Shown: piece after piece, positions 48,054 to 56,059 of the stretch | Position numbering within the stretch: the stretch's first letter is position 1 | How the letters are laid out: each line of letters opens with the position of its first letter | NCBI RefSeq assembly: GCF_900113065.1 | Contig: NZ_FOOA01000006.1 | Location: 151,872 to 215,871, forward strand | Source: Aureimonas phyllosphaerae | GTDB taxonomy: Bacteria; Pseudomonadota; Alphaproteobacteria; Rhizobiales; Rhizobiaceae | Direction of reading: 5' to 3' | DNA length: 64,000 nucleotides | Translations under genes and position numbers: made by a program | Notes under the pieces: generated by a model | Told to the model about the DNA's origin: nothing | Databases searched by the model: none | Seen by the model: only the letters and a program-made list of their open reading frames with translations

Positions 48054-48674
48054 TCAGCCGGCGGGCCTGCGAAGGCCGGTTCCCCGAGATCCGGCGCGCG
48101 GTCGGCGGAAGACCGCGACCGCGTATCGCCCGTGGCGGCGAGCGTGAACGCCCGTCAGGCGCGCCGCCAGCCGGCGGCACAGCCGGTCTTGCGCAAGCGC
48201 CGGCGGCTGCGCGGTGTCGTCGAAGGCGACGACGTGGTGTAGCACCACGATCCGGCCGCCCGGCGCCAGGGTGCCGGCGAGGCGTTCCGCCAGCCGGTCG
48301 AGATCGCGGGACGAGAGATAGTAGGCGATCTCCGACACCACGATGAGATCGAACGGACCCGGCGGCACGCCCGCCGGCAGGACGGCTTGGCGGTAGTCGA
48401 TCCGCAGGTTGGGGGGTGTCAGGGCTTGCGCGGTCGCGAGCGCCGTCGGCGCGCCGTCGGTGGCGACCAGCGTCAGGCACCGCGAGGCGAGCGCCCGCGA
48501 GGTCTCGCCGATCGCGCAGGCGATTTCGAGGCCGCGCCCGAGCTTGCCCGCCCCACAGGCGCGGATGAGCACGGCGCGCTTCACCGCCTCGAAGTGCGAG
48601 GTCCGGTAGTCCCACGGATCGCCGAGGGCGCGGAATTTCGCCTCGAAGCCGGCAAGGTCGATCGCCTTGGTCAC
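48054..48674 (-). CDS. SAM-dependent methyltransferase, NodS-like
   Basis: A 206-residue class I methyltransferase. The SAM-binding region is the atypical motif GRGLEIACAIGETSRALASR rather than GxGxG, then VATDGAPTAL and PFDLIVVSEIAYYLS. This pattern is that of NodS-type N-methyltransferases acting on amino sugars of lipo-chitooligosaccharides. GTG 48674 overlaps the PIG-L stop (GTGA), so translation is coupled. In some other bacteria the two activities are reported on one bifunctional polypeptide, consistent with a shared substrate. Confidence 0.8.
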   Translation of the reverse strand: MTKAIDLAGFEAKFRALGDPWDYRTSHFEAVKRAVLIRACGAGKLGRGLEIACAIGETSRALASRCLTLVATDGAPTALATAQALTPPNLRIDYRQAVLPAGVPPGPFDLIVVSEIAYYLSSRDLDRLAERLAGTLAPGGRIVVLHHVVAFDDTAQPPALAQDRLCRRLAARLTGVHARRHGRYAVAVFRRPRAGSRGTGLRRPAG

Positions 48675-49381
48675 AGCGGGCGCCAGTAGAATTCCACGGG
48701 GCCGGTCAGGCGCTCGATGGTCGCCTCCGTCAGGCTGAAGGCTGTCGGATCGTCGTGGATGAGTGCGCCGCACTGGCTGCGATGCGCGGCCACGGCCCGT
48801 CGCTTGGCCGGCAGCGCATCCCCGATCGCGAAGCCGACGCGCTCCATCTCGCCGGGGCGGGGATGGTCGTCCGCCGCGCCGATCTCGTCGAGCCAGATCG
48901 CGTATTCCAGCGTTGCGGGCGCCATCCCGGCCTCGCTCAGCGCGCGGGTCACGAGGCTCCAGGCGTCGCGGTGGTCGCGATGCGGGTCGCGCCGCCAGGG
49001 CAGGAGCACGAGGTCGGGCGCGACCTCCCGCATGAGAGCCGTGACGCCCCGAAGCGCCGCCGCGTCGCCGGGCGATCCCGGCAGGGGCATGTCCGCGTCG
49101 GGCAGGCGCAGGAACGTGCGCGCGGCCGCGTCGAGGCCGAGTTCGCGAAGGGCGGCTTCCGCCTCCGCCTCCCGCGTCGCGGCCAGTCTCGCGCGCGGCC
49201 AGGTCGGCGAGTGGAGGTGCGAGGCGCCGCCGTCGGTCACGAACAGGACGTGGACGCGGCGGCGGAGGCGCGCGAGGTGCCAGACGAGGCCGCCGCAGCC
49301 GAGCGCCTCGTCGTCGGGATGGGGCGCCACCACGATGACGCGCCGGGCGTCGAGCGCGTGGGGGGCGAGAACCTCGGTCAT
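48671..49381 (-). CDS. PIG-L family deacetylase
   Basis: A 236-residue LmbE/PIG-L zinc deacetylase that would remove an N-acetyl group from an amino sugar. The N-terminal AHPDDEALGCGGL-type motif is present as VVAPHPDDEALGCGGL (His21, Asp23-Asp24). The distal zinc residues lie in RRDPHRDHRDAW, with the conserved His. ATG 49381 overlaps the upstream stop (ATGA). The second gene product from the 3' end of a four-gene coupled operon. Confidence 0.85.
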   Translation of the reverse strand: MTEVLAPHALDARRVIVVAPHPDDEALGCGGLVWHLARLRRRVHVLFVTDGGASHLHSPTWPRARLAATREAEAEAALRELGLDAAARTFLRLPDADMPLPGSPGDAAALRGVTALMREVAPDLVLLPWRRDPHRDHRDAWSLVTRALSEAGMAPATLEYAIWLDEIGAADDHPRPGEMERVGFAIGDALPAKRRAVAAHRSQCGALIHDDPTAFSLTEATIERLTGPVEFYWRPL

Positions 49382-50475
49382 CGGCATGGCCCGGCATCGA
49401 AACGCCGGCCGGGCTCCCAGCGGCCGTCGGCGATCGCCGCACCGAGGCCGGCCAGCGCGCCGTCGGGATTGGGCTGGCGGAGATAGGTGCGAAGGTCGCG
49501 CATGAGGCGCTCCAGCGGATGGGGCGCGATCAGGCCGGCGGCGCCGACCCCACGCTCGGCCTCTTCGAGCACGCCGAGCGCCGCCGCCTCGACCGCGCCG
49601 CGCGCGGCGTTGGCGGTGGCGACGAGGGGCTCGGGCGGGGCCCTGCCGGCGGCCACCGCGGCCCATTCGGCGGCGGTCCGGTCGAGCCAGCCGTAGCCGC
49701 CTTCCACCGCCGCGCCCATCCGGGCCACGCGTTGCGCCTGGTAGGGATCGCCGATCCGGCCGCTTGCCCGGAGATGGGCGACCGCGGCATCGAAGACGGC
49801 GTGCATGCCCCCGACCTGCACCGCCACGAAACGGATCGCGCCGGCAAAGAACCACGGCGCTTCGAGATAGGCGTCGGGAACGCCGAGGATCATGTCGGGC
49901 GTGACCTCGAGCCCGGTGAAATCGACCACGTGGCTCCCCGACGCGCGCATGCCCATCGGTTGCCACCAGGACCGGTCGACCGGGAGCCCGGCGAGCGGCA
50001 CGGCGATCATCACCCGTCCCTGAGGCTCGCTGACCGTGACGATCGCATGCGACAGGCCGTCGACGCCTGAGGCATAGGTCTTGGCGCCCCACAGCCGCCC
50101 GCCATCGAGCCGCAGCGGGTCGTCCGGCTTGTCGGTGTTCCAGACGCCATAGAGGCCGCCGTCGCGCGCCAGCGCATCGAAACGCGCGCGCTGGGCCGGT
50201 GTGCCGTGCCGGCGCATCAGTGCGAGGGCGTTGACGTGGCCTTCGAAGATCCGCCCGACCGGCAGGTCCGCGCGGCCGACCGTCGCCAGCACGCGCAGGA
50301 GCGTGCCGATCTCCCCATCCCCCAGCGGCGGTTCGGCGACGAGGCCCGCGCGGCGCAGGGCCTCGAAGGCGCGCTCGGGAAACGCGCCGTCGCGGTCGCG
50401 CAGGGCCGCGTCCGCCGCGATGGCGCGGGGGAGGTCGTCGCCGGTCTCGCCGGCCTCGAAGCGGTCAGGCCGCAC
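49378..50475 (-). CDS. Acyl-CoA dehydrogenase-like protein
   Basis: A 365-residue divergent acyl-CoA dehydrogenase-fold protein. The N-terminal helical domain is followed by MGMRASGSHVVDFTGLEVTP, the beta-domain strand that normally contacts FAD. Its C-terminal end HPLERLMRDLRTYLRQPNPD is characteristic of the subfamily next to PIG-L and glycosyltransferase genes. The start is GTG at 50475, inside the glycosyltransferase 3' end (11-base overlap); no in-frame ATG competes. Likely oxidises a lipid or acyl group in the product, but no substrate is known. Confidence 0.75.
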   Translation of the reverse strand: MRPDRFEAGETGDDLPRAIAADAALRDRDGAFPERAFEALRRAGLVAEPPLGDGEIGTLLRVLATVGRADLPVGRIFEGHVNALALMRRHGTPAQRARFDALARDGGLYGVWNTDKPDDPLRLDGGRLWGAKTYASGVDGLSHAIVTVSEPQGRVMIAVPLAGLPVDRSWWQPMGMRASGSHVVDFTGLEVTPDMILGVPDAYLEAPWFFAGAIRFVAVQVGGMHAVFDAAVAHLRASGRIGDPYQAQRVARMGAAVEGGYGWLDRTAAEWAAVAAGRAPPEPLVATANAARGAVEAAALGVLEEAERGVGAAGLIAPHPLERLMRDLRTYLRQPNPDGALAGLGAAIADGRWEPGRRFDAGPCR

Positions 50476-51553
50476 GCATCGCTCCCTCGCGAACGGCGAT
50501 CATGCCGAGGATCGTCGCGATTGCCTCGCCGACGGGCACAAGCGCCTCGGCGTCCGGTTCGTCGGGCGCGAAGCGCTCCACAGCCCAGGCCCCCGCGTGA
50601 TCGCGGGGTGCTTCGTTGAATGCCTGCGGGTCGAGGCCGAGCGCGCGGGCAGCCGCATCGCGCGCGGGCGCGGCGAGGGCGGCGAGATCGCGGACCGCCC
50701 GGCGTCGCGTCAGGCGGCGCTCGACCCGCGCCGGCGCCTCCACGAGGTGGGGACGCCCCTCGCTCTCGGCACGCATCCAGGCTTTGAGACAGTCGGCCAT
50801 GCCCCCTTGCGCCCGACCGATAAGGCGTGCTGATACCTCGACGCGCACGTCGAGCGGGTGCACGAGCTTCGCTCCGGCGGCGCGGGCCAGATTGACGAGG
50901 GCAAGGTCCTCGCGCCGCGGCAGGGGCGGCAGGCCGCCGAGGGCGCGGTAGAGATCGGCGCGGATGGCCAGGCTTCCCCCCGTATGGTCGGCGTGGCGGG
51001 GCCACGGATCGTGTTCGAGCGGGTCGATCAGCGCCGCGAGGCGATCGCAATGCGTGGCATAGGCTGCCGCCGCGCCCGCCCGCGCGTTGAAGGCGGGACC
51101 GAGGCGATCCTCCTCCTCGCGGTTGCCCGTCAGCTTGCCGCCGACGAGGTCCGCGCCGCGGGCGAACGCGCGCACGCTGGCCGCGATCCAGTCTTGGTCG
51201 GGCACGGCGTCGGCATCCGTCGTCAGGACGATGCCGCTGCCCGGCGCACAGAGGTCGGCGGCGCGGTCCATCGCCATACGCCGCGCCGTGCCGACATGGG
51301 CGCTTGCAGTGGGCAGGTCGACGTCGATCACCTCGGCTCGCAAACGCCCGAGAGCGGACAGGGTCTTCTCGCAGACGGCCCGCGTGCCGTCCGTGCAGTT
51401 GTTGAGGACGAGGACCACGGGCACGGTGCCGGCGGTCCGGGCCCACGACTGGCCGTCCAGGGCGCGAAGCAGCGCCGCGATCCGCCGCGCCTCGTTGCGC
51501 ACGGGAACGGCGACCACGGGTTGCCAGGAAACGGCGGCAGGGAGATCCGTCAT
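50465..51553 (-). CDS. Family 2 glycosyltransferase
   Basis: A 362-residue GT-A glycosyltransferase. VVAVPVRNEARRIAALLRAL opens the nucleotide-binding domain, and the metal/nucleotide Asp pair lies in LTTDADAVPDQDW (Asp113, Asp115). GGSLAIRADLYRALGGLP is the acceptor-side motif, with a following Glu-Asp in RREDLALVNLA. An RBS (AAGGAG) lies about 9 bases upstream. No membrane segment is obvious, so it is probably cytoplasmic and acts first in the operon. Confidence 0.85.
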   Translation of the reverse strand: MTDLPAAVSWQPVVAVPVRNEARRIAALLRALDGQSWARTAGTVPVVLVLNNCTDGTRAVCEKTLSALGRLRAEVIDVDLPTASAHVGTARRMAMDRAADLCAPGSGIVLTTDADAVPDQDWIAASVRAFARGADLVGGKLTGNREEEDRLGPAFNARAGAAAAYATHCDRLAALIDPLEHDPWPRHADHTGGSLAIRADLYRALGGLPPLPRREDLALVNLARAAGAKLVHPLDVRVEVSARLIGRAQGGMADCLKAWMRAESEGRPHLVEAPARVERRLTRRRAVRDLAALAAPARDAAARALGLDPQAFNEAPRDHAGAWAVERFAPDEPDAEALVPVGEAIATILGMIAVREGAMRAA

Positions 51554-51866
51554 CCGGCAACGCTCCTTCCATCGGCCGCGATGGGGCGCGGATCCTTATC
51601 CTTGAGGTGGCGTTAGCTTTGGGTCGGGACAGAGGTTTTGGGTGCGTAGATGGGCCAATGTTTCCCGTCGCCCCTAAGATCTGTGCGGCTATCGACCTCG
51701 CGTCCGGGGCTGTTTCGCCACCGGGTGGCGTCACAGAAGACGAGCGCGCCGTGGCGGGAAGCGGAGCTGCGATCTCGTGTTCGCCGCAGTCGAAACAGCG
51801 CTGTCGCAAGCCTCCGCAGTCGGCTACATACAGGCCCGAGCCCGATCATTTCGTGAGGAGCCGGAG
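51554..51866. promoter_or_regulatory. Divergent intergenic region glycosyltransferase operon / Crp-family regulator
   Basis: A 313-base spacer with no supported gene. It contains a CGCCACC-G-GGTGGCG inverted repeat (51716-51730) and is less GC-extreme than its surroundings. GAGGAG lies 12 bases before the Crp-family start and AAGGAG lies about 10 bases before the glycosyltransferase start. No clear -35/-10 pair or Fnr-type TTGAT-N4-ATCAA site was seen. Confidence 0.35.
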
Positions 51867-52625
51867 ATGATCCTCGCAAACGACGATGCCCTGCGCCTCC
51901 TGCAGTTGCGCCTCGGCGCCCACAAGCCGTTCGGTGTGGCGGAGCGCGAGCTTCTCGCCAGCCTCCCCTGGCGCGTCGAGGACATGCCGGCCCGCCGCAG
52001 CTTCGTGCGCGAGGGGGACAAGCCGAAGCACTCGTGCCTCATCCTGCAGGGGCTTCTGGCGCGCGCTCGCTATACGGTCGAGGGCCAGCGGCAGATCCTG
52101 TCGATCCACGTGCCCGGCGACATGCCCGACCTGCAGAGCCTGCAGGTGCCGCACATGGACCACGACCTTGAGACGGTGGTGCCCTCGCGCATCGCCTTCG
52201 TGCCGCATGCCGAGCTTCGCCGCGTCTGCGATGCCTCGCCGCTGCTCGCCTCGTCCCTGTGGCGCGAGAGCCTGATCGACGCGGCGCTTCATCGTGCCGC
52301 AATCTTCCGCAACGGCCAGCTGGAAGCCGAGGCGCGCCTCGCCCACTTCCTGTGCGAGATGTATCTGCGGCACAAGGCGGTGGGGCTGGCCGACGACGGC
52401 GGCTTCGATCTCGCCCTGTCGCAGCAGCTGATCGGCGACGTCCTCGGGCTGACCCTCGTCAGCATCAACAAGGCGATGCAGGCGCTGCGCGCGCGCGAAC
52501 TCATCCGCATGGAAAAGGGGCACGTCGACGTCCTGAACTGGAATTCGCTGTCGCGTCTCGGCCAGTTCGACGGTGCGTTCCTGCACCTTGAGGAGAAGGA
52601 CGCCTCGTTGGCCGCGACCGGCTGA
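51867..52625 (+). CDS. Crp/Fnr-family transcriptional regulator
   Basis: A 252-residue regulator with an N-terminal cyclic-nucleotide-binding-like domain (RRSFVREGDKPKHSCLILQG, about residues 42-61) and a C-terminal winged helix: LALSQQLIGDVLGLTLVSIN with the recognition helix, then KAMQALRARELIRMEKG. No N-terminal Cys cluster is present, so it is not an Fnr-type oxygen sensor. ATG 51867 follows GAGGAGCCGGAG; the frame is open back to 51777 but lies in the spacer. It is divergent from the glycosyltransferase operon and may control it. Confidence 0.87.
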   Translation: MILANDDALRLLQLRLGAHKPFGVAERELLASLPWRVEDMPARRSFVREGDKPKHSCLILQGLLARARYTVEGQRQILSIHVPGDMPDLQSLQVPHMDHDLETVVPSRIAFVPHAELRRVCDASPLLASSLWRESLIDAALHRAAIFRNGQLEAEARLAHFLCEMYLRHKAVGLADDGGFDLALSQQLIGDVLGLTLVSINKAMQALRARELIRMEKGHVDVLNWNSLSRLGQFDGAFLHLEEKDASLAATG

Positions 52626-52643
52626 TCGTCGGGATCGGCGCCG

Positions 52644-53549
52644 TCAACCGCCGCCGCCCATCGTCACCGACATGAAGGCGCGAAACACGGCCGCCTGCGG
52701 CGGGATTTCGCGCGCGCGGGCCCAGGCAAGGCCGACGTCCATGCTGGGTATCGGCTCCACCAGCGAGCGCACCTCGATGCGCTGGCCCTCCAGCGACCAC
52801 GGCCGGTAGACCATGTCGGACAGGATGGTGACGCCCATGCCCGACGCCACCAGCGAGCGCACCGCCTCGACGGAGGCGGTGGTCAGGACGGGTCGCGGCT
52901 GGAGGCCGGCGGCGTCCCAGTAGCGGACGGCGGTGGTCTTGGCCTCGTCCACGGTCAGCATCACGTAGTTTTCGGCGGCGACGTCGGACAGGGTGATCGC
53001 GGCCCGCGTCAGGAGGTGGTGGTCGGCCGGGAGCCAGAGGCGGCGGCGCGAGCGCACCAGGGTCTCGCATTCGATCTCGCCGCTGCGCTCGAGGTTCGAG
53101 ACCAGCATCACCGCCATGTCGACGTCGCCGTCGACGACGCCCTTCTCCAGCGCGTCGCGCGGCAGTTCGGCCACCTCGACTTCGATCTGCGGGTGGAGCT
53201 TGCGGAAGCGGGCGTAGTAGCGGGACATGAAATAGCCGACCACCGTGTAGGTCATGCCGAGGCGAAGCGTGCCGGCCTGACCCTCGCGGTCGCGAAGCGG
53301 GCTCTGGATCGCGGCCGCGACGGCGCCGGTGATGGCGCGCGCCCGCTCCAGGAAGCGCGTGCCCTCCATCGTCAGCCGCACGCCCGAATGGGTGCGCTCG
53401 AAGAGCTTCACGCCGAGCTCGATCTCCAGCGACTTCACCGCGGCCGTCACCGCCGACTGCGAGATGTTGAGCTCGACCGCCGCATGGCTGACCTGCCCGC
53501 TGTCGGCGGTGGCGATGAAATAGTCGAGCTGTCGTAGCGTGATCGTCAT
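52644..53549 (-). CDS. LysR-family transcriptional regulator of the pxp cluster
   Basis: A 301-residue LysR regulator: TLRQLDYFIATADSGQVSHA followed by AVELNISQSAVTAAVKSLE, then the effector domain. Divergent from pxpA across a 133-base AT-rich spacer, so likely the regulator of the 5-oxoproline/lactam cluster and transporter. Confidence 0.88.
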   Translation of the reverse strand: MTITLRQLDYFIATADSGQVSHAAVELNISQSAVTAAVKSLEIELGVKLFERTHSGVRLTMEGTRFLERARAITGAVAAAIQSPLRDREGQAGTLRLGMTYTVVGYFMSRYYARFRKLHPQIEVEVAELPRDALEKGVVDGDVDMAVMLVSNLERSGEIECETLVRSRRRLWLPADHHLLTRAAITLSDVAAENYVMLTVDEAKTTAVRYWDAAGLQPRPVLTTASVEAVRSLVASGMGVTILSDMVYRPWSLEGQRIEVRSLVEPIPSMDVGLAWARAREIPPQAAVFRAFMSVTMGGGG

Positions 53550-53682
53550 CGAACCCCTTGCCCGCCTGCCGTATCTGATTTTTCGATATCACTTTCAAAA
53601 AATGACTATTTCACAACAAACCGAAGTTGCGCAAAAAAATTGCAACGCCAAAATTTTGGCAGTTGCGAAGGCGGGGGAGACG
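53550..53682. promoter_or_regulatory. AT-rich divergent regulatory region lysR / pxpA
   Basis: The most AT-rich stretch of the window (about 53570-53660). It holds TATC-N9-GATA (53572-53588) overlapping TGAT-N8-ATCA (53576-53591), both LysR-box-like. A perfect 14-base palindrome GCCAAAATTTTGGC lies at 53647-53660, flanked by GCAAC (53642-53646) and GTTGC (53662-53666). A GGGGGAG lies just before pxpA and serves as its RBS. Confidence 0.5.
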
Positions 53683-54405
53683 ATGGGGGTCACACTCAAC
53701 TGCGACATGGGCGAGGGCTTCGGCCTCTACGTCCTCGGCGACGACGCCGGGCTGATGCCGCTGATCGACGTCGCCAACGTCGCCTGCGGGTTCCACGCCT
53801 CGGACCCCGACCATATGCGCAAGACCGTGCGCCGCGCCAAGGAAAACGGCGTGAAGGTCGGCGCCCATCCCTCGCTACCCGATCTCGCGGGCTTCGGCCG
53901 GCGCGAGATGAAGCTCAGCCGTGATGAGGTCGCCAATCTCGTGATCTACCAGACCGGCGCGCTGAAGGGCTTCCTCGACGCCGAGGGCATGGTGCTGAAC
54001 CACATCAAGCCGCACGGCAGCCTCTACGGCATGGCCGCCCGGCAGGAGGAGGTCGCGCACGGCATCTGCGACGCGGCGGCGGTGTTCGGGGTGCCGCTCT
54101 TCGGCATGACCGGCACCCTGCACGAGACCGTCTACCAGGCGCGCGGCATTCCCTTCGTGCACGAATTCTACGCCGACCTCGACTACGCGCCCGGCGGCAA
54201 GCTGATCGTGACGCGCGAGCACGACGCCAAGGACCCGGCGCTGATGGCCGAGTACTGCCTGCGCGCGCTGCGCGACGAAGAGGGCACCGCCAGCGACGGC
54301 AGCCGCTTCCCCGCCAAGGCCGAGACGATCTGCGTCCATTCCGACACGCCCAACGCCGTCGACATCGCGCGCGCCGTCCGCGCCGCGATCGCCTCCTGGC
54401 ATTGA
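53683..54405 (+). CDS. pxpA: 5-oxoprolinase subunit PxpA (LamB/YcsF family)
   Basis: A 240-residue PxpA/YcsF protein. PxpA works with PxpB and PxpC in ATP-dependent opening of 5-oxoproline to glutamate. The family N-terminus LNCDMGEGFGLY and the metal/active-site segments ANVACGFHASDPDHM and GVKVGAHPSLPDLAGFGR are intact, as is HIKPHGSLYGMA. ATG 53683 is preferred over the earlier frame start because it gives the standard length and has GGGGGAG before it. First gene of the cluster. Confidence 0.93.
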   Translation: MGVTLNCDMGEGFGLYVLGDDAGLMPLIDVANVACGFHASDPDHMRKTVRRAKENGVKVGAHPSLPDLAGFGRREMKLSRDEVANLVIYQTGALKGFLDAEGMVLNHIKPHGSLYGMAARQEEVAHGICDAAAVFGVPLFGMTGTLHETVYQARGIPFVHEFYADLDYAPGGKLIVTREHDAKDPALMAEYCLRALRDEEGTASDGSRFPAKAETICVHSDTPNAVDIARAVRAAIASWH

Positions 54406-54450
54406 ACTTGCAAGCCTTCGCCCGAAGCCCCGTTCCCCGGAGTTCCTGAC

Positions 54451-54684
54451 ATGCCGCAGATCCTCTCGCCGCTTCCCGGCACGTTCTATCGCAGCGCCTC
54501 GCCCGACAAGCCGCCCTACAAGGCCGACGGCGACGCGGTGGCGGTCGGCGACGTCATCGGCCTCGTCGAGGTCATGAAGTCGTTCCACGAGGTGCGCTCG
54601 GAGGTCGCCGGCGAGAACGTGCGCTTCGTCGCCGACAACGAGGAGCCGGTGATGGCCGGCGCGCCGCTCGCGGACCTCGACTGA
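54451..54684 (+). CDS. Biotin carboxyl carrier-type protein (BCCP)
   Basis: A 77-residue lone biotinyl domain. It begins ILSPLPGTFYRS and has VEVMKSFHEVRSE, where Lys43 is the expected biotinylation site. The usual AMKM is VMKS here, as in many BCCPs of pxp-linked clusters. It lacks the long AccB N-terminus. Its stop overlaps the start of the biotin carboxylase gene by one base. It provides the swinging carboxybiotin arm for its neighbours. Confidence 0.85.
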   Translation: MPQILSPLPGTFYRSASPDKPPYKADGDAVAVGDVIGLVEVMKSFHEVRSEVAGENVRFVADNEEPVMAGAPLADLD

Positions 54685-56048
54685 TGATCGGCAAGCTCCT
54701 CGTCGCCAACCGCGGGGAGATCGCGGTGCGCATCATCCGGGCCGCGAAGGATCTCGGCATCGCGACAGTCGCCGTCCACTCGGCGGCCGACGCAGACGCG
54801 CTTCATGTGCAGCTTGCCGACGAGGCCGTCGCGATCGGGCCGCCGGCGCCCAAGAAGTCCTATCTCAGCATTCCGGCGCTCCTGAAGGCGGCGGCGGACA
54901 CCGGCTGCGACAGCGTTCATCCGGGCTATGGCTTCCTGGCCGAGAACGCCGAGTTCTCCGACGCGGTGACGGCCGCGGGCCTCGTCTTCGTCGGGCCGTC
55001 CGGGGATGCGATCCGCCTGATGGGCGACAAGGTATCCGCGCGGGAGGCCGCCGCGAGGGCGGGCGTTCCGGTGGTGCCGGGCTCCAAGGGCCGTGTCGAG
55101 GGGATCGAGGCGGCGCGCGAGGTTCTGGCCGAGACCGGCTTCCCTGTAATGATCAAGGCGGCGGCAGGCGGCGGCGGACGCGGCATCCGCATCGCCAATA
55201 GCCAGGCCGAGTTCGACCAGGCGTTTCCGCAGGCCGAGGCCGAGGCGCTCGCCGCCTTCGGCGATGGCGGCCTCTACATGGAAAAGGTGATCGGCCGCGC
55301 CCGGCATATCGAGGTGCAGGTGCTGGCCGACGGCCGGGATGCGATCCACTGCTTCGAGCGGGAATGCTCGCTGCAGCGCCGCCGCCAGAAGGTCTGGGAG
55401 GAGGCGCCCTCGCGCGCCTTATCGCCCGCGCTGCGCGAGGAGCTCTGCGCCTCGGCCGTCGCGCTCGCAAAGGCCGTCAACTATTCCGGCGCCGGAACGG
55501 TCGAGTATCTCTACGACGACGCGGCCGACCGCTTCTACTTCATCGAGATGAACACCCGCATCCAGGTGGAGCATCCGGTGACGGAAGCGATCACCGGCAT
55601 CGACCTCGTGGCCGAGATGCTGCGGATCGCGGGCGGCGAACCGCTGCGGCTGAAGCAGGCGGACGTCGCGGTGAAGGGCCACGCGATCGAGGTGCGCCTC
55701 AACGCCGAGGACCCCGCGCGCGACTTCGCGCCGTTCCCCGGAACCGTCGAAACGCTTCGTATTCCCGGCGGGCCCGGCGTGCGCTTCGATTCGATGCTCT
55801 ACCCCGGCTACGGGGTGCCGCCCTTCTACGACTCGCTTCTCGCCAAGCTTATCGTCCACGGCGAAACGCGCGAGGCGGCGATCGACCGGCTGGTCCGGGC
55901 GCTCCGCGAGACCGAGATCGGCGGCCTGAAGACCACCAAGCCCCTGTTCCTGGCGCTCGCCGCCGATCCGGCCGTCCGGGCCGGGGACGTGCACACCCGC
56001 TGGCTGGAAGGCTGGCTCACCGACAATGCGGCGGCGCTCGGCGCCTGA
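54684..56048 (+). CDS. Biotin carboxylase (AccC family)
   Basis: A 454-residue ATP-grasp biotin carboxylase: KLLVANRGEIAVRIIRAAKD at the N-terminus, KAAAGGGGRGIRIANS in the ATP lid, then FIEMNTRIQVEHPVTEA. It would carboxylate the biotin of the small BCCP next door. Its placement between PxpA and PxpB/PxpC, and distance from any housekeeping accB, indicates a dedicated carboxylase for the lactam-type reaction rather than fatty-acid synthesis. Confidence 0.92.
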   Translation: MIGKLLVANRGEIAVRIIRAAKDLGIATVAVHSAADADALHVQLADEAVAIGPPAPKKSYLSIPALLKAAADTGCDSVHPGYGFLAENAEFSDAVTAAGLVFVGPSGDAIRLMGDKVSAREAAARAGVPVVPGSKGRVEGIEAAREVLAETGFPVMIKAAAGGGGRGIRIANSQAEFDQAFPQAEAEALAAFGDGGLYMEKVIGRARHIEVQVLADGRDAIHCFERECSLQRRRQKVWEEAPSRALSPALREELCASAVALAKAVNYSGAGTVEYLYDDAADRFYFIEMNTRIQVEHPVTEAITGIDLVAEMLRIAGGEPLRLKQADVAVKGHAIEVRLNAEDPARDFAPFPGTVETLRIPGGPGVRFDSMLYPGYGVPPFYDSLLAKLIVHGETREAAIDRLVRALRETEIGGLKTTKPLFLALAADPAVRAGDVHTRWLEGWLTDNAAALGA

Positions 56049-56059
56049 CGGGAGGATCG

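Noticed and set aside
48054..49381. PIG-L and methyltransferase as one bifunctional protein split by a sequencing frameshift
   Set aside because: The GTGA overlap gives a clean stop and start with intact N- and C-termini, and the other gene junctions in the operon look the same. Two real genes are more likely.
51613..51879. Short open frames on both strands in the glycosyltransferase/Crp spacer
   Set aside because: No RBS, no recognisable domain, and they overlap the regulatory spacer.
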